Source of the DNA: Emydura subglobosa
Taxonomy: Eukaryota; Chordata; Testudines; Chelidae
Assembly: GCA_007922225.1 (NCBI GenBank)
Contig: ML679969.1
Location: 1,711,236-1,775,235, forward strand
Direction of reading: 5' to 3'
DNA: 64,000 bases
In this document: in pieces, positions 36,160-48,167 of the stretch
Layout: every line of letters begins with the position of its first letter
Numbering within the stretch: the first letter of the stretch is position 1
Translations under genes and position numbers: made by a program
Notes under the pieces: generated by a model
The model's database searches: none
What the model saw: the letters and a program-made list of their open reading frames with translations, nothing else
What the model was told of the DNA's origin: nothing

Positions 36160-37380
36160 AAGAATGGTGAGAGAGCTTTCTGTGATATTCCCCAGGATGC
36201 AGTCTGGACTGTTGAAAAGTTTGTCCGCTAAGTTTTCCAACCTGGGTTGCCTTTTATACCGCTTTACTGTGAGAGCAACCACTTCTGGTCTGCTCACATA
36301 CAGCCTCCAGCATGTAAATTACTTCCAGCTAATGAGTGCTATGGCCAGCCACTCTTGAATGACACTGCAGTGTCCCATTCCCAGTCCCATACTTTCCCCA
36401 GAAAAGTGTCTTGTGCTGCCCAGCCCTCTCGGACAACACAAGCTCATATAAAGTCTGTCATTTTATTAATAGAAAATGATGTGCACAAATCCTGTTATCT
36501 CAAATGGAGTTTCCCAAACACTTCAATCCAAGGACATAGGTATAGATAAAACAATAAAACAATTTTATTAACTACAGTTTTTAAATGATTACAAGTAACG
36601 AGGCATAAGTCAACACTGGTTACAAGAAAATAAAAAGTAAAACACAACTAATACATAACTAAACAAGCTAAGTGAATTCAAAGCAAATGTCTCTCTCAGC
36701 ACATGTTAAAGCAGTCGTGTTGGCTGAACTCCTTTCAGTCAAAACAACGAGAGTTCTGTAGCACTTTAAAGACTAACAAATTTTTGCTGTATACGGACTA
36801 ACACGGCTACCGCTCTGATCCTTTCAGTCAGGATCACTCCCCCAGTCTAGAGGTGCTTCCTTTGTTATTCAGGTGTTGCTGATGGCATGGGTAAAGAGAA
36901 AAGGGGAGAGAGAGAACTTGGGGGAGGGGAGGGGAGTCTGTTCTCCATTCTGATACTTCTTTGAGAATCATCTCCAGCTGGGGTTCAGAAGACACAAAGT
37001 TTGTGGGAGTGGGAATCTACAGCTGTTTCTTTTACCAAAATGCTAATTTCTTGCTCAGACCCTTTTTCCTGCCAAAGAATGGCCACTTAACCAGGTGATG
37101 GTCCCTTTGATTTCATTGACACCTGGCGGAGGTGTCAGTTTGCCTTTTGTCTCTGAGGAACTAGTTTGTGACTGCTTTTCTGAAATTGGGATATGTCTCA
37201 GTAATGTTATACAATAGAATTTTATAACTTTACATTACAATGTTGCCACACACATTTTATCAGGACAATAATGATCAGCAAATTGAGTTTTCAAATGATA
37301 CCTCAAAAGTCATACTTTGTACAAAATTTATCATAGTCTTGTAAAAGGGGTGAAATTAGGGGTACAGACTCGCACTTTCT
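36160..37380. repeat. Older dispersed repeat of uncertain class, interrupted by a younger insertion
   Basis: Blocks such as AGTCTGTCATTTTATTAATAG, CACAAATCCTGTTATCTC, CACACACATTTTATCAGGAC and TTTTCAAATGATACCTC resemble a long reptile repeat that I recall as probably LTR-related; the class is not established here. No coding sequence is seen. At 36742-36818 it is split by a 77-bp retroelement fragment with a 12-bp target duplication, which dates this repeat as the older one. Confidence 0.45.
36742..36818. mobile_element. 77-bp internally inverted retroelement fragment with perfect 12-bp target duplication
   Basis: The left half (CTGTAGCACTTTAAAGACTA) is in reverse orientation and the right half (GGACTAACACGGCTACC) in forward orientation relative to the element at 55760-56034 and its family. 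Perfect 12-mers TCCTTTCAGTCA flank the insert at 36730-36741 and 36819-36830. A reverse/forward junction plus target duplication indicates insertion with 5' inversion, as in twin-primed LINE copies and in complex Penelope copies. Confidence 0.82.
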
Positions 37381-39017
37381 CTTCAATTTACAGCAAATGC
37401 AGTACCTGTATTTGTTCTAAAGTGCTAAACACTATAACCTCTATTTTCAAACTTAGTTCTGTCTCCTCCATACTGCTTTTTATTCTCAGAGATTCCCTTA
37501 GCTTTTATGTTCAACAAGCAACTTGTTCACTTAATTTTAAAAATGCTCTTTCTAGTTACATGTATTATTTACTGAATAGTTAACAAGTATGTTTGGTGCT
37601 GTTTGAAACAGACGAAGATAGAATCCAAATCTAGATTTAGATAGCATAGGATTGGAAAGTCCATTCTCAGAGTAACTTTTGCAATTTTTATTTAAACAGT
37701 TAATGAAAGTTGTGCATGTAATGGAAACATAGCTCCTGAAATAATCTTCTTCCATGATAATTGATTGTGACCTCTTTTTCCTGCAGCAAGTAGTTAAGAA
37801 CAGTTTTGGTATTGCTTAAGGTTTAACTGTGTCTAATTTTACCTTTTTATCACAAGTTTTATAACAACTTATCCTCATGAATCAATAATATTAATTTTTG
37901 TAATAGTCTCATCTTTACAATTTATAAATCTCTTATTTTCTCTTGCATATTCAAACTCAGTTTGTCAAGAGCTTCCAAATTTTACATTTTGGAACTGTTC
38001 TATTTTTTTGTAATAGATTAATGTACGCAGTAAAATGTTTTTTAGAAACTTCTTGACTAAGTGAATTGGCTGTTCAATAGTTGAAAGTGAAGGTTGGCAT
38101 ACACAGTGCCTCTAAACTGTTTGAAAAAATATACTTAACACTAGATAATCTTCATCTTCCTGTTTTGTGGTTTTGTTTTTTTTTGGTTTCCATTTTTACA
38201 AGCCCTCGTAGCATGTTGCTTGTATTTTTGCAAGGAATTTAATTCATAACCATAATTGATTAAATCCTTGCTATTATTAACAAGCCCTGGTCACAGCTTA
38301 CTGTATTGCAGTTACTTAACATCAGAATATATACAAAGGGGGTGGTGTTACATTTCTTAAAGCTTTCAAGAATGCAGGTAGTATGTTACTGTTTCATAGT
38401 GGGGAGTTGAACTCTAATAACATAGTCCAGAGGTGCATTTGTAGGTCACATTTTCAAAGTGAGCTGAGAAGCTATTGGAAATAAATAAGTTTGAGGTCAG
38501 AAATCAGTATCAGAATTAACACCACTGTTTTAACGTTGAATAAATTAAATTTAGATCAGAGTAGTAAAATAGCTGTCGTTATTTCTTAATGTTGCACTTT
38601 TTTTTATTTGTGATTATTTTGACACCGTTTTGTAAGGTTAATTATATTGAGGTTAAATCAGATTAAAAATGAGGAGTACCATTTTTACTATAAATGCCTT
38701 CTTATTTCTTAGGATATTGTTTTTTGGGAATATATTCTATTAAGATGGATCTCTTGGTAGCCTAACCAGAAATGCTTCTCTGATCAAAAAGGAAAGAAGC
38801 CTGAAAATAGTTACTGAAAGCACAAATGTTAATTTTCCTCTTTAAACAGCCACTTTGGAAAAAACCTAAATCCTTATATTGAAATTAGTTTACTGTTTGG
38901 AAGACTAAATTGTTTGAATACAGTTATTTAGTTTTTTGGTTTTTTACACTTCAGTATTCTTCAATATGATCTTTTGTATTAGCATTAATATATTTGCTTT
39001 GCTTTTCTTTTTTGCAG

Positions 39018-39338
39018 ATATGGACGTGTTGAAAGTGTCAAAATTCTCCCCAAAAGGGGGTCAGAAGGTGGAGTGGCAGCCTTTGTGGATTTTGTGGACA
39101 TCAAAAGTGCACAGAAGGCACACAACTCTGTCAACAAAATGGGCGATAGAGACCTACGGACGGATTATAATGAACCAGGAACCATTCCGAGTGCTGCTCG
39201 GGGATTGGATGATACAGTTTCCATAGCATCTCGTAGTAGAGAGGTTTCTGGGTTCAGAGGAGGTGGGGGGGGCCCCACTTATGGCCCCCCACCATCACTT
39301 CATGCACGGGAAGGACGTTATGAGCGGAGACTTGATGG
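39018..39338 (+). CDS. SPEN: SPEN coding exon 2 (rest of RRM1 and linker)
   Basis: Follows a strong pyrimidine tract and GCAG. The first base completes Arg28, then YGRVESVKILPKRGSEGG continues RRM1; GGVAAFVDF at about residues 45-53 is RNP1 with its aromatic RNA-contact residues. The exon runs through an acidic/Arg linker (NEPGTIPSAARGLDD) and a glycine run (FRGGGGGPTYGPPPSL) to RRLD, ending GG before GTAAGT. It is 321 nt and ends with two bases of a Gly codon. The protein sequence is almost unchanged from mammalian SPEN, with no frameshift or stop. The short in-frame-looking ORFs over this exon in another frame are shadows. Confidence 0.97.
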
Positions 39339-40210
39339 GTAAGTTCCAAGGTTTCTCTAGACAGGTATTTTGTATTTGATATGGTGAGAAACGCAAACTC
39401 GTATATAGGGCCCCCAGATGGATTTAAAATTTTGGGAATTATCTATGTTTCCTATTTTGGGTTGGAAACTGAAGTGATTCCTATCCCAGTGGCTGGTATC
39501 TTGTGGATCCATAGAGGATATTTTCTGCAGCTGGTTGGATATCTACTCTTGAAATAAGGTGATCTTAAGATGGAAGATTTCCTGTGGCCAGCATCGATAT
39601 TGGAGTTATTCTTCTAGAAGTAATGATTCCATTTTTTTTGGATAAAATTAAGGCCTTATTCGGATGTATCCCTTCTACCAGATGGAGCTATACTGCTGCA
39701 GCACAAGTTCCATGTGGAGTATCTTCGGAATACTAGAACCTAAGATTATTTCAAAGCTTGATGGCTAGTTTGCAGTTTTTATTATATACAGTTTATATAT
39801 TAATTGGATTGTCACCAAAAATTTCTAGTAGACTTCAGTGATGCAGCACCTTGGATTCTACAGACAACATATAGGCATGGAAATACATATTGGATGAAGA
39901 AGATGGAAGGCAGCTTTTGATGTTTCCATTTTGGATCTACATCAGTTCCAGGTTATTGGGATTATTCTTCCTGATGGTATTGGCAAAAAAAGAGATGATG
40001 GACGTTTCTAAATTTTGGAAATTATAGTCATTCTAAAAGTACTGGAATAAGGAACACTGCTTTGAATTTACAGGATGGTATACAGCCAAGATGTATATGA
40101 TGATGTACAGCCAAGGGGAGTGGATTACTATCTAGTATCTTAAAAAGCCATTTGCTACTGCACAGTTAAAGGTACTTTAGTTTTAAGGACATGGTGCCAA
40201 TAATCAGTTT

Positions 40211-40726
40211 GTGGATACATCAATCAAAATTGACTGGGCTGGATGGTTACAAAGGTGGATAGAGGATACCGGCTGGCCAGCTATGATGCATTCCTTCATG
40301 CATTGGGTGTACTTCTACCAGCTGTTTGATTCAGACTTAGGGGCGGAAATTAAAATATTGGATGTATTTATAAGTGCCTACTGTCTCAAGAACGAAGTCT
40401 GGGGGTTTCAGAGTTATGGTTTCAGTTTGGGACTACTTGCTTCCTGTGGAATTTTTTTTTGTCTTGTCACTAAGATTTTTTTCTTGTTGGTTCATCTAAA
40501 ATATCACTTGACACCCTTGCCCATTAAGAAGGTGGATTACCCCTATAAGAGGGGCCAAAATTGGGGAAGTTATGTTCACAATTCTCTCCCTAGATTTAAT
40601 TGGGAATATAGGTCGTGTTTCCACACTTGGAAAAGGTTGGTATGCCCTGCCCTGTGTATATTAGCCCCTCTCCTAACCCAAGTCAAATCCTCTCTTTCCA
40701 CTAACTCCAGTAGTTCTTTGTACTAA
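40211..40726 (+). other. Unexplained 171-codon open frame in intron 2
   Basis: An ATG-to-stop frame (MDTSIKIDWAGWLQ start, STNSSSSLY end) much longer than its neighbours in AT-rich sequence. It has a hydrophobic stretch (GLLASCGIFFCLVTKIFFLL, about residues 80-99) but no domain I recognise. It lacks evident splice signals that would join it to SPEN and shows no obvious conservation cue. It could be a chance ORF or a fragment of an old mobile-element frame; calling it a gene is not justified. Confidence 0.3.
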
Positions 40727-42428
40727 TAGATAAATCAGAAAAGCACTGTCGCCATTAGATGATCAGCTCTGCTAGCTCTTGTCTGTCTTCTGTGTCCTTT
40801 TAATGGATAAGGAGTTTGTTCTTTTGTGTCAGCTGTAACAGTAACCTTCTAGAAGTATTGCTTTTCCTGTTACATCATTAAATTATCTTTCATTGGCTAA
40901 CATTTGATAGGATGCTAAATGCAATCATTTATAAAATTGTTAGTCTTGTTCCTTCAAAAGGGGGAAAGAGAGAAACTCTTGTTTGTTAGGCCTTGAAATA
41001 GTTTTCTAAATTCCATTGTAGCAAGCAACAGCTAATGAATTAAAAGGGTATGTAATCAATTTTAAGTACGACAGAAGTTACTGGAATTTTATTTTGTTTT
41101 GTTACTCTAGTTGGCTTTAAAAAAAAAAAAAAAAGAATTGGGAAGAAAAAATGCAGTCTTTGGCAGGCAGTTAGTGGTATGCTATCTTAAGGTGAGGTAC
41201 AGTGTAAGAAATAGAGGGTGGGTATAGTAGGGATTATGGATCCAGGGCCTCTGTGGGGCAAATTTGTAAATTACTGGGGTAACTTTTCAAGATATTCATC
41301 AAGGAAGATTTTAATTCAGCCGCCAGTTTGAAAGAGCTCTGAAACATTTCCACGATTTTTGATAGAAGACAAATCCTATGATGCTGCAGAAGAGGAGGAA
41401 CTATGGAGTGAGTTGGGTTATTAGGATCCAGGGAATTGAAGTGTCTGATGATTAATTGGTTCTCAAGAAAAAATCTGAGAAAGTAGAAAGGAGAAGTTAA
41501 AATGTTCTTCATAAAATAGATAATTAAATTTAGACATTAACATATTATAGATATTACATATTATAGACAATACAAAAGTGTATTATAGACACTGGCATAT
41601 TTATAATTGTGCAACATGTTTTTCAAACATTCAACATGTTCTCTATCATTCTTAATCTGTCATTTTGTAGACGTATTGAAGACATACCATCCTGGTATCT
41701 GTCTAAATTAGAATACTAAATTATTTGAAATATTCTGTTAACTTCATCTCTCAATTTTGGTATACCCTCATTTGAGATGGTACACTAACATTCTCAGAAC
41801 ATAGAACTGTCCACCAATGAAGTACAAAATGGTTTTAATATTGAAACACAGAATGGGTCTTTAGTTACTTTTAAACCAGTGTGTTTCAGTGGTATAGGGA
41901 AGATGCATAAATCCTTTGATAGCAATAACAAATTAAAAATCTTAACAATTAAACATACCTAGAAAAGCTAATTTATATCTCTTCATGTGAAGATTTAATA
42001 CCTTTTGGAGCCTCCATTCTCTTTGATAGTTATCCTTGAGATTTAACAAGTTAATTTTTCTGATATTAGCAATCAAAATATTTGTTTGGGAAGAGCAATG
42101 TACCCCAGATTCTAGGTATAGAACTCTGATAAAATCCAAACTCCTTGTAATGAGGATAACTTAATTTTCTAGGTTTCTGTGTGGGGTATAACCAAGACCT
42201 TACCTGAATCACGGGATAATTTTCAAATAATTGCAGCCAAGTTGTGGACAAAGACATGGAAACTCATGGAAAAGTAACAATGGACCTTTTTTAATAGTGG
42301 TAATTTGGAAAAGTCACAGTAGACCTATTGTTTAGAAAAATTTTGCTGGAATGATAGAAACACTCAATTATAATGTTATGCCTGTGAATTTTTTTGATAA
42401 CCAGACAGTTTGTTGCAACTACAGGCCT

Positions 42429-42766
42429 GTAACCAGGGTGGGATGAGTGAGGCAGTTGCCCAGGGTGCAAAACTGGGGAGGGAGGGAAATAATAGAGGGT
42501 GGAACCCTGCAGCTGGCATGGTATTGCCACCCTGGCTTCTGCACTGCTGCTAGCGATGGCACTGCCTTTAGAGCTGAGCAGTTGGAGAGTGGTGGCTGCT
42601 GGTCAGCGCCCAGCTCTGAAGACAGCACCACTGCCAGTAGTAGCACAGAGGTAAGGGTGGCAATACCATGCCTGCTGCACTCCACCAACACTGTGGTTTC
42701 ATCACCCCCTCTCCCTCCCAGGCTTTGCGCTCTGGCTGGCTGCCCTGCTCACTCCACCCTGGGTAC
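42429..42766. mobile_element. 338-bp foldback element with nested inverted repeats
   Basis: The outer arms GTAACCAGGGTGGGATGAGT and, inverted, ACTCCACCCTGGGTAC match over about 25 bp. The next inward segments GTGCAAAACTGGGGAGGGAG and CTCCCTCCCAGGCTTTGCGC continue the symmetry. Inside them a perfect 19-bp inverted repeat, GGCATGGTATTGCCACCCT, lies at 42515-42533 and, inverted, at 42654-42672. A CAG/CTG-rich centre fills the gap. There is no transposase and no clear target duplication. Confidence 0.75.
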
Positions 42767-43455
42767 AGTCCTGCCCAAACTACTCCAAGATCCTTTAATA
42801 TAATAATGGGGAAAAAATGTGTGCAAAATTGTGGACTGTGCAAAGTAAGATGATTTAAAACAGAATTGCAGTGGAAGCCTAATATTATGGAATCCACAAT
42901 TTCCACAATATCATGAATGAAGTAGGACCTTAAATATAACCCCTTTTGAAAGCAGCTTCTTATTTCTGGGTCATTCTTTGCATTGAGGCTTTCATGACTA
43001 TAGCCAAATTTGTAATATTTCTGCAGAAGCATAATCATAAAATGGAAAATTAAGTCATTAACATACTTTTAAAAACTAGATCAAGGACGGGAAAAAATAA
43101 TGGTTTCACTTAAAAATATAAAGATTTACTTGAAAATAAATAAATTCAGACAAGGACTCCACACTAGAATGTGAAAAAAAAATTGGTATATTCTGCTGTG
43201 ATGGACACTGGTCATGAAAGCCCAGTTTATGATTAAAACAAAATGATTGCTCAGCTCTACTGTAGATTAATATAACTTTGGAGTCAAGTAAAATATTTAA
43301 GCTTGTCAGTGTTTGCTTAATAGGTTATTGCTGTTTTGTGGAGAACCAGTTGCAAAAATAAAGTCAGTGCTGAAGTGAATGTTTGCATGACTTGCTTTTT
43401 GTTTCGCTTACCCTTTTCTGATTGATTAAATATTTTTCCCCCCTTATAAATGCAG

Positions 43456-43932
43456 GGCTTCAGATAACAGGGAGCGTGCTTATGAACATAGTGCCTATGG
43501 ACACCATGAACGGGGGACGGGAGGATTTGATCGGACAAGACATTACGATCAGGATTACTATAGAGACCCTCGAGAGCGGACTTTACAACATGGGCTCTAT
43601 TATACTTCTCGGAGTCGAAGTCCAAACCGTTTTGATGCTCATGACCCCCGTTATGAACCTAGGGCCCGGGAGCAGTTTACATTGCCCAGTGTGGTACACA
43701 GGGATATCTACAGGGATGATATTACACGGGAGGTACGAGGCAGAAGGCCAGAACGGAATTACCAGCACAGCAGGAGTCGGTCACCACATTCGTCCCAGTC
43801 TAGGACCCAGTCTCCCCAGAGGCTGGCTAGCCAAGCGTCTAGACCCACAAGGTCCCCTAGCGGCAGCGGCTCTAGGAGTAGATCGTCAAGTAGTGATTCA
43901 ATCAGCAGCAGCAGTAGTACCAGCAGTGACAG
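43456..43932 (+). CDS. SPEN: SPEN coding exon 3 (RS-rich region)
   Basis: Encodes residues 135 (completed Gly) to 293 plus two bases. It begins ASDNRERAYEHSAYGHHERG, a Tyr/Arg/His-rich stretch, then REQFTLPSVVHRDIYRDDI, and ends in an Arg/Ser and poly-Ser region (SRSRSPHSSQSRTQSPQ, later SGSRSRSSSSDSISSSSSTS). Such RS tracts are typically phosphorylated and promote nuclear-speckle or splicing-factor contacts; in SPEN this lies between RRM1 and RRMs 2-4. The exon starts after AATGCAG and ends AG before GTAGGT, phase consistent with the next SPEN exon, which is not in the window. No stop or frameshift is present. Confidence 0.97.
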
Positions 43933-44627
43933 GTAGGTTAACAGCTTTTGGTTATCATGGATGCATTGTTAAATGAAACTAAACTGATCAGCTGGGTGTG
44001 AAGAAAATCGCCACAGTATAGTAATCCTTTTCTCTGGACAGCATCCATAGTAGGCAAACATGAGGAACAGAAACCTTAGCTGTCAAAATATGGCCATTCG
44101 CAGTAATATCTGGGGAGACCCACTGTAAATTATTTTGAATTTTGTGCATTAATGTAGAAGTGAACAGGCATCAAACATAAGGACAGTGACAAAGGCAAAA
44201 CAGGCTTGTTCATTTAATAGACAGAAATGGAGTGTAGTTCTTACTGGTTTTTTCAAATACTAGTGAATTTTCTGTGTTATATATATTGTGTAAAAATAAT
44301 GAAGTCGTACTAATGAGATGTCATTACAATCCTTTGCTGCTACTATTTTGAGAAATTTTATCAATTTCTTTACAAGAATACCTGACACTTCTAGAAAAGT
44401 TTGCTTGCCAAAAATCTTCAATATTCAAATTCTAGGGACTTTATTTGGTCAGCTGCATGATGATTGCTTCAAGTATAAAGTGTATGTGGTCAAAAATAGA
44501 GTAATATGAAACGTATTGAGCTGAATTTCTTTCCACAAACTGAAATATCCTATTCAACTCATTCACCTTGAATTGTGATAAGCACTGTAAATGGGTTTAC
44601 AGACTTAACAGCCTAACAGAAAAGTAA

Positions 44628-44780
44628 TCGTAGAAAAGTAGGGATAGAAGGGACCCTGAGAGGTCATCTAGTCAGTCTATCCTCCTGCACTGAGGCAGGA
44701 CCAAGTGTACCTGGATAATCCCGGACTAGTATTTGTCTAACCTGTTCTTAAAAACCTTCACTGACAAGAATTCCACAGCG
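44628..44780 (-). mobile_element. CR1 LINE 3'-terminal fragment
   Basis: On the plus strand it reads GGGACCCTGAGAGGTCATCT, then GCACTGAGGCAGGACCAAG and CTAACCTGTTCTTAAAAACC, the reverse complement of the tail of the CR1 at 4540-5225. It is only about 150 bp long. Confidence 0.82.
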
Positions 44781-45607
44781 ATGGTAAAGCAAAATGCAAC
44801 TGAACTGTTTCTTAAAGAGCTCAGTTGCTGAGTAAGTAGGGTAGTTTTCTAGAGCTGAAAATATTTCTTTTGATGACTAATTATTTTCCTAAAGCAAAAA
44901 TACTGAAAACCATTTTATTTTAAAGAAAATAAATGTTCAAACCATAATATTAATTTGGGCAGCCTGATTATCTATTTGTGAACAGAATTTTACTGTGAGA
45001 ACTGGTGACTCACTAATCAGAAGAATTACTCTCATCAAACCTAACTGCTTGAACTCAGTCCAGAAGGTAGAATGATTTTGGAGGGAACCTGCAAAGGGAG
45101 AGAGAACTGGGTTTCTGCTCTTTTTTGGCTTCTTTCTGACGTATAAAAAGGGCCCGAGAAGGTTTTTTTTCTTTCTTTTCTTCTAATTATTTATTTTAAG
45201 GCATTTTCTGCTGTTTTTTAATTTAGAAATTCAGCTCTTATCTAGGCTGGAAGACTATGATGAGTGGAGAACTAGTGAAATGGTGACATCACAAAAGCAA
45301 TTGAGAGGAGAAAGGATATTAAATGAGACTGTTTTAAAACTTTGTGGTTGGCTTGTCTCTAATTCCTATTTTTCAATGATAAATTAACATTTTGAAAAAA
45401 GGAAACATTTTGTTAAAGATTTAATACCTTCAGACATGTTAAAACTTGAAATAAATATCACTGAGACCTCCCAGAGGTCCCCAGCAGAATTAGGGAGGAT
45501 GAAATGTGCCTCATGATATCTCTAAGACTTAAAATACAAGCAAGAAAAATATCTATGCTTTCAGGTGATCTTTATACATCCTCTTCCCCCCCGCCCTCCA
45601 CCCCTCC

Positions 45608-45628
45608 AAAAAAAAAAAAAAAAAAAAA
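45608..45628. repeat. Poly(A) tract
   Basis: Twenty-one consecutive A residues after a C-rich run. It might be the tail of a retroposed sequence, but no recognisable body precedes it. Confidence 0.8.
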
Positions 45629-46587
45629 GCCCAGTTCATCTTCATATTTAATACAAGTGTTAAGACATTAAACTGCAGCCTGTGATGAAGAACTATTACA
45701 GAAATTCACAACACCTAAGTATTGCCACAGTGGAACAAAGTGAAATTTTTAATGAGAAACAATCAGTATCAGTTACATTTTGGCAGTTCATTTTCCCAGT
45801 AACTTTTATATTAATGCTGCAAGATTAGATGTGTCTCTGGAAAAGTGAAATTTTCATGTTTTTGATTTTATAACCGGAGCAGTGAATTCAGACTAGTGAA
45901 GTAAGTACTTTTATGGATAGTGCCTTTCATCCTGAAAGAACAAAGTGCTTTTACACACTTTACAAACTATGGAATATAAAATAATAAACATTACAGCATT
46001 TACATCATAAAACATGTACATTACATCATAACGATAATTTCAAGAATGACTTGTTTAAAAAACAGACAAACCAAAAAACACCTTCTTACTCAATAGATCT
46101 TGTTACTTTTTTAGTCTTGTTAACAGTGCAGATCTATGGAGAATGAAATGTATCCTGTTTTTGTTTGTATCATCCATAGAGTTGTTTACCAAAGTCCAAA
46201 TGCATTCCCCATTGTTTTCAAGGGGCGTAATTTAAGGGAGAATTTCTCCTGCAATAAACATAGATGTCATTGGTTGACTCATACATTAAGTGAAATCAGA
46301 AACTATAGACGTGTCTCAGTGCTTTTGGAAAACCTGAGATCCTTTTATGGCTTGGTCATTAGTGAAAGGTGGTTAAATGTGAGCTTTTAAAATTTTGGAA
46401 TTTATAAAAACACTGTGAATTCTGTGATTGGTTGGCATAACTAGTGAATATTACCAGCGGTCGGCCCAAGATAATTCTCTCCCTCAAGCCTCTTCTTCAT
46501 GTCTCTTTCTTTCTCCACTGTCAGTTGTGAAGTAAACTGTATTTTTGTACACAGAGAGGTCACTTCTAGACCCAAATGTAAGTATTT

Positions 46588-46641
46588 AGGGCCAAATTTT
46601 GAGAGCTGCTGGATGCTGAGCACTTTTAAAAATCTGGCCCT
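46588..46641. mobile_element. 54-bp palindromic MITE-like element
   Basis: AGGGCCAAATTTT is inverted in AAAAATCTGGCCCT, with GAGAGCTGCTGGATGCTGAG between. It is a minimal terminal-inverted-repeat element. Confidence 0.55.
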
Positions 46642-47590
46642 TAGGCAGTTACCTGTAAGCTATCATGGAACAATGAGCAGAAAAATTATAGTGTATTTTA
46701 GTTTCATTCTTTGAAAGATAATTATCATAGAAAGAGCCACATAGACTAAATACAGCATTAAAATTAGAAGGCTTTCATTACTTGGACAACGTTGTGAGGA
46801 AAGGTGCTCTGCATGTTCTAGAAATGTAAATACCTTTGTCTTGCAGGTTTGGAGTGTGTTGAATTCCACTTCAGTTAAAATAGATAGATAAAATGAAGTT
46901 GAAGAGGTCTTTTGTTATCGTTGGATGCTTTTTTGAGGGTTCTGTGATGAGAACTGCAAAGAAGTAATTTAGAAGCTAAAAGACCAAAAAAGAGGGCGAA
47001 AATAGATCATTATTCTCTCGCAGAAGATCAGATAGGAAAGCTGACTAATGTGAAAATGTCTGAACGATTCACGTGTAAATGTTATAGCAAGAACAATCCT
47101 GCATGGCTTTAAGAAATAACTTGCATTTAGAAGTTTTACTTAGTAAGGCTTCTGAGTTCTTTTGTTTTTGTTGCCCCACATTCTCCTGCGCTGCCAAAAC
47201 CAGTGAATTATATTGTGGAGAAGTTTTTTGGTGGCGTTGAAGGGAAAAGTTGAAATTTCATTTGTTTTTCCTATTACCAGCAGCATTATTGTCAACATTC
47301 TTTTGATTTGCACATGAACCACAAATTACATATTGACAAACACATTTTTTGTACTTTGTCATGGAAAAAAATAGAATATGCATGAAAACTAGGCTGTAGT
47401 CCCAGTGGGCACTACAGCAGGGCGTATCACAGCTCTCACCTTGCTTAGGCTATTGAAAACAAGTTTAGTTGGACAGAATTTTATTTTCCATTCCAGTTTC
47501 CCATTGAGGTGTTTTTAGTAAACTAATATCATTCATTCATATTATTTGTTCTACATTGTTAGTAATTTCATAAAGTCAAATGGCTTAGCA

Positions 47591-48167
47591 CAGAGGTGTC
47601 AAACATCCGGCCTGCTGGCCGCATACGGCCCACCAACCTTTTTGGTCCAGTCCCTTGTGGCGTCGCGCGCTGTCGTGAGATCTCACAACATTGTACTCTC
47701 CGGTGGCGTCGTGCGCTGCTGCGAGATCTCGCAGTGTTGCGCACTGCTGCCAGAGAGTACAATGCCGTGAGATCTCGTGACAGAGTGCGCCGCCGCCAGA
47801 GGGTACAATGCTGCGAGATGTCGCGGCGTCATGAGCTGCCATGAGATCTGTGTACTCTGGCGGCAGCGCGTGGAGCACTGTGCACGAGACACAGTGCTCT
47901 AAAAGGCAGGAGAGAGGGACAGTGTGGTCTTGGAGCATCACTCAGAACTATAATTCTAATCATTGGTCGATTCTTTTCATCGTAAATTAGTAGTAGTTGT
48001 AGAAGTTAATTTACTGCAGTTATTATATTGCTGATATCTAGCAAATAAAATATAATACTACATAAAAATGGCTGTGCCTAGTATTTCAATTTATGGTATG
48101 TATGGCCCACTTGAAGTACATTTAATTCAAATCTGGCCTGCCATAGCAAATGAGTTTGACACCCCTG
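47591..48167. mobile_element. 577-bp hAT-type transposon with an internal minisatellite
   Basis: The left end, CAGAGGTGTCAAAC, and right end, GTTTGACACCCCTG, are inverted. The flanking octamers GCTTAGCA (47583-47590) and GTTTAGCA (48168-48175) are a 7/8 target duplication. Subterminal GGCCTGC/GGCCC motifs are also inverted. No transposase remains. The left half holds a CpG-rich 46-bp periodic array (47655-47880), and the right half is AT-rich. Confidence 0.87.
47655..47880. repeat. 46-bp GC-rich minisatellite with GAGATCTC palindromes
   Basis: The palindrome GAGATCTC or a one-base variant recurs at 47677, 47723, 47769 and 47815, exactly 46 bp apart, and again at 47843. Between them TACAATG/CATTGTA and GCCGCC/GGCGGC blocks alternate in orientation, so units can pair with each other. 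It is CpG-rich amid AT-rich DNA. Confidence 0.8.

Larger units (their letters stand above)
11094..39017 (+). other. SPEN: SPEN intron 1 (27.9 kb)
   Basis: Bounded by GTGAGT at 11094 and a pyrimidine-rich TTTTCTTTTTTGCAG acceptor ending at 39017. It is mostly AT-rich unique sequence with dispersed repeats listed separately. Stretches without a listed feature, such as 12150-14014, 14436-17142, 22261-24600, 28544-31099, 31519-36159 and 37381-39017, contain no gene, tRNA or other RNA gene I can support. Somewhat GC-richer, repeat-poor patches at about 13180-13540, 33060-33340 and 33930-34360 could be regulatory. The small open frames have no recognisable domains. Confidence 0.9.
39339..43455 (+). 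other. SPEN: SPEN intron 2 (4.1 kb)
   Basis: From a GTAAGT donor to a TGCAG acceptor. It contains an unexplained 171-codon open frame (40211-40726), a foldback element (42429-42766) and an A-rich tract near 41119. No exon or RNA gene can be supported otherwise. Confidence 0.9.

Noticed and set aside
42568..43038. 156-codon minus-strand ORF
   Set aside because: Mostly the foldback element at 42429-42766 and flanking non-coding DNA.
43422..43976. 184-codon + strand ORF overlapping SPEN exon 3
   Set aside because: Shadow in another frame of exon 3; the true frame gives the SPEN sequence.
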